DNA of 64,000 nt, taken from Megalobrama amblycephala (Eukaryota > Chordata > Actinopteri > Cypriniformes > Xenocyprididae). The stretch spans positions 19,055,414 to 19,119,413 of the forward strand of contig NC_063052.1 in assembly GCF_018812025.1 (NCBI RefSeq), written 5' to 3'. The notes beneath the pieces were generated by a model. The model was given only the letters and a program-made list of their open reading frames with translations, was not told the origin of the DNA and did not search any database. This document shows, in pieces, positions 58,546 to 64,000 of the stretch. A program made the translations under genes and the position numbers. Positions within the stretch are counted from its first letter, which is position 1; every line of letters starts with the position of its first letter.

Positions 58546-59877
58546 CTTGATTTTTTCTCAAAGTTGACTTTGCTAACTGTATTGACTTCAAACAGGTGTA
58601 GCTCAGATTCCAACAAATCATACATAATTTTGAAGGTCTTTTAACATAGAATGTGAAAATAAAATTCAAACATTATTTTCAATAATTTGCTCATTGTGAC
58701 TCATTTTGGGTCACATATTTATATTACTTACAGTGAAATCAAAAAGGAAAAAAAAAATCAAAGCAAGTGGCATCTGGAAGCAAATTTTAGCTTGAGCTTT
58801 TCTCAGAACTAACAGTCATTTTTTAGTGTCTGAAATCAGTTCTCCTCAATTTCACACAGGTGTCCTATGGCAGAGAAACAATGGTAAAAAAAAATGGTGA
58901 CATTCCCCTTTCTTATCCAACTTAAAAATATTATTTAACATAACTGAATCAACCTAAATGCATTAATATATACCAACAAAACTAAATTAAATAAGCTAGA
59001 AATAGCTCTTTAAGGTAACAACTACATATTACCAATGAAATGCAGTATAGCTGAAGTATCCAAATAACTACATCTTGAGGCAACTGTAAAACTTGTGAAA
59101 AAACAAACAAACAAAAATACATTGAATCATTTACTACAACACTAAATCAAAAGAGGATATTGAATTATTTAAGGATAAAAAGGCCTAAAGTGTATTCAAT
59201 TTAATGAGGAAAACATTCTAGTCAAGCAAAAATCCTGACCCCTGCATTTCCCCTTGAATAAAGCAATGACAGATGCAAACCAAAAACAGAAACACTGAGC
59301 CAGAGGAAGACTGTATGAGGGATCGGAATGGAAAAAGCGTAAAAAACCTTGTTAACCTTCACCAGACCTCCGGCACACTGTGATAAGATGCTTCTTGACA
59401 CCTTTAAAGAGACAGGATTTTTCATACCGTTCATTGAGTTAAACAAATTTTTAAGGTAAGAGGGAAGGTTTACATATTGTTGCTATTTTGTGCAATTCAT
59501 TACTTATTGTTTCATTGAAACATTTGTTTTGGCTAAAGTGTGGGGTTCTCAATTGATGGAAGCCTGTCTGATTCATCTTTATTCTCTGGGGGATTCAGTG
59601 GAGGCCACAGCGTTGACTCATCAGACCTTGCCTGCAGCAGTATCTCTCAGTGACTCTTGTGTTACCAGGGTTTATATTTCAAAGATTTCTATGTTGCATG
59701 CAGTTTTCTGTGGGTAGCTGTGTTTAAGATGCCTAATGTGATTTGAAGCATACATTTGCCAAAAGAATATACACAGTACCAAATCTACTCTATTCTTTAT
59801 AGTTATTTCCCACATTTTAGAATTATAAACTCTGATATTACCCTTTACAATGGGAATATGACAATAGGTTTCATTTG
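58546..59877. other. Non-coding AT-rich interval
   Basis: Nothing recognised. Confidence 0.6.
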
Positions 59878-60119
59878 TTGACATTAACTATGTTAACATG
59901 AACTATATTATCAATTAACAATCCTTCTGCATAATGTAATAATCTTAGTTATGTTAATCTCAACATTTACATGCACTGTAAACTTACATGAACATTTTTA
60001 TTTACTAACATTAACAAAGATTAATAAGTGCTGAAAAAAAATATATTGCTCATTGTTAGTTAATGTAAGTTAAGACATTCACTATGTTAACAAATGATAC
60101 CTTATTGCAAGTGTTACCA
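59878..60119. repeat. Dispersed fish repeat ending in GTGTTACC
   Basis: Blocks of TTAGTTAATG/TTAACATGAAC, TTACTAACATTAACAAAGAT and the end ACCTTATTGCAAGTGTTACC resemble a well-known non-autonomous repeat of cyprinids. A fragment of the same family is at 23630-23706. Confidence 0.7.
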
Positions 60120-62849
<2,730 letters not shown>

Positions 62850-63275
62850 GGAATAGTTCACTTTCCAATGAAAATTACCCCAAGCTTTACTCACTAATTC
62901 AAATTATGGAAAAAAGGAACTCGTTGTGTCAGTTCCGTAGGTTGAATAGGAAAGACGTAGGATATACAGTGTAAGCTTTTTGAAGGATATGGAAGGCGGT
63001 CTAGCGGAAGCTGGATATTTTACTTCATAACTTGTTAAATATGGATTTTTAGCTGTGTGGAATATGTTTATGATGGATGGATGTAGATGGATAGACTTTC
63101 TTCAGCTCATACTGATTTGGTAACGCATACTGCCATTATAAATCTTGGATGCGTCAGGATATTTATTAATATTTCTACGATTGTGTTCGTCAGAAACAAG
63201 AAAGTCATATACAGCTAGGATGGCTTGAGGGTGAGTAAAGCTTGGGCTAATTTTCATTTGAAAGTAAACTAATCC
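62850..63275. mobile_element. MITE with ~35-bp terminal inverted repeats
   Basis: GGAATAGTTCACTTTCCAAT...CCCAAGCTTTACTCAC at the left mirrors GTGAGTAAAGCTTGGGC...GAAAGTAAACTAATCC at the right. ATTAA occurs beside both ends and may be the duplication. No coding capacity. Confidence 0.8.
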
Positions 63276-63816
63276 ATTAACTTGAAAATTGTCATGCTGT
63301 GTCTTTGTCCAAAGGTACCAAGACTGCCTTTGAGGACATTCGCAAATCTAAAAAAAACAATTAAATTTAAGCAGCTATCAGATAAGGTTAACAGAGGCTG
63401 TTTGGAACGAAACTCACTGGGACTGTTTGAATCATGGCTCTAGAGACCTGTGAAAAATTTTGAAAGAAATTGGCCAGCCAGGGTGCATTCACGTTTTTCA
63501 TGTGCGTAAAGATTGTATATCACTCAATTTTTCACCCACAGCCACGACATTCATACCACATGGTAGAACTCCTCATTCTGAGCAACTTTACGTCTAGGAC
63601 CGCCATTGTCAATCGAATTGTTCATTAAATATTGGAGATTATTTCAAAAACCTACTTTTGCAAATGATGTCTATTTTGCACTCTTGACATTTTAGAGTCA
63701 TTGCTGTGCACTTTTTCTCTGAGTTTTTTATTTTTATTAGTATTTGCCATTCATTTCCTATATGTCAACCATTTTTGACCATGAAGGAGCCAAATGTGAC
63801 TATTTTTTTCAACCTA
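63276..63816. other. Non-coding interval
   Basis: Nothing recognised. Confidence 0.6.
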
Positions 63817-64000
63817 TTAACACTCTGAGGTCTGAGGGTATCGCCGGCGATACCACCGCGGTTTTTTTCTTACCAGTGTGAAAGAGACTCAAAATACTCA
63901 GTTAATGTTGCACATACAATTAAGAGTTATACACCATTTTAATCTATGGAATATCTTCTTTTATTTGTGTACACTCAGAGTAAAAACAAAATGTTGTGCT
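63817..64000. mobile_element. TTAA-bounded element, copy 4, cut by window end
   Basis: TTAACACTCTGAGGTCTGAG opens it, followed by the perfect palindrome GGTATCGCCGGCGATACC and AGTGTGAAAGAGACTC. From there it is nearly identical to copy 1 (18600-18720). Confidence 0.85.

Overview
The window looks like nuclear DNA of a teleost, most likely a cyprinid. Several non-coding repeats resemble families I know from cyprinid genomes: the block near 15.4 kb ending in a TTAGTTCACCAAAAATGAAA-type sequence, the block near 59.9 kb ending in GTGTTACC, and elements bounded by TTAA. The retroelement mix (DIRS-like, BEL/Pao, sushi-type chromovirus, RTE, L2, L1/Tx1-like) is also typical of fish. I cannot name the species. 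I see no host protein-coding gene, tRNA, rRNA or CRISPR array. All recognisable coding sequence belongs to transposable elements, and every one is damaged.

Layout. 83-6602: a DIRS-like tyrosine-recombinase retrotransposon with inverted termini and an internal complementary region. Its gag is split by an 825-bp solo LTR with a TACAC duplication, its RT active site is deleted, and its recombinase has a stop at the predicted catalytic arginine. 8460-13487: an old minus-strand BEL/Pao element with both LTRs, gag, part of the protease and the pol C-terminus; the middle of pol is replaced by microsatellites, a CpG-rich block and a repeat. 15.4-20.0 kb: MITE-like and foldback repeats and a 1.5-kb TTAA-bounded element. 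20.27-23.13 kb: a degenerate RTE-type LINE followed by an L1-like fragment. 25540-29837: a young Ty3/gypsy element (LTRs differ at one of 205 positions, GCTTT duplication) with a pol frameshift and an integrase deletion. 31.9-32.5 kb: a 71-bp minisatellite that reverses orientation. 32548-34418: a second TTAA element.

37.09-50.36 kb is a nested stack. A second DIRS-like element carries a hAT-type insertion (GCTAGGGG duplications) in its terminal region. Inside that lies a TTAA-bounded MITE, and inside that a nearly intact sushi-type chromovirus (GTATC duplications). The same DIRS gag has a second hAT-type insertion (GCGCGGCA duplications), after which its frame resumes. It is then cut by another TTAA element, whose other edge is fused to an L2-type LINE. 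50.4-64 kb is non-coding and holds a hAT element (51791-52676), a TTAA MITE (57587-58545), a TIR MITE (62850-63275), a long TA tract and the start of a fourth TTAA-family copy at the window edge.

Nothing here forms a working pathway. The interest lies in the order of insertions, the repeated loss of RT catalytic segments with the reading frame kept, the self-priming signal in the chromovirus, and the 71-bp array. All coordinates and comparisons were made by eye, so boundaries may be off by a few bases where no duplication fixes them.
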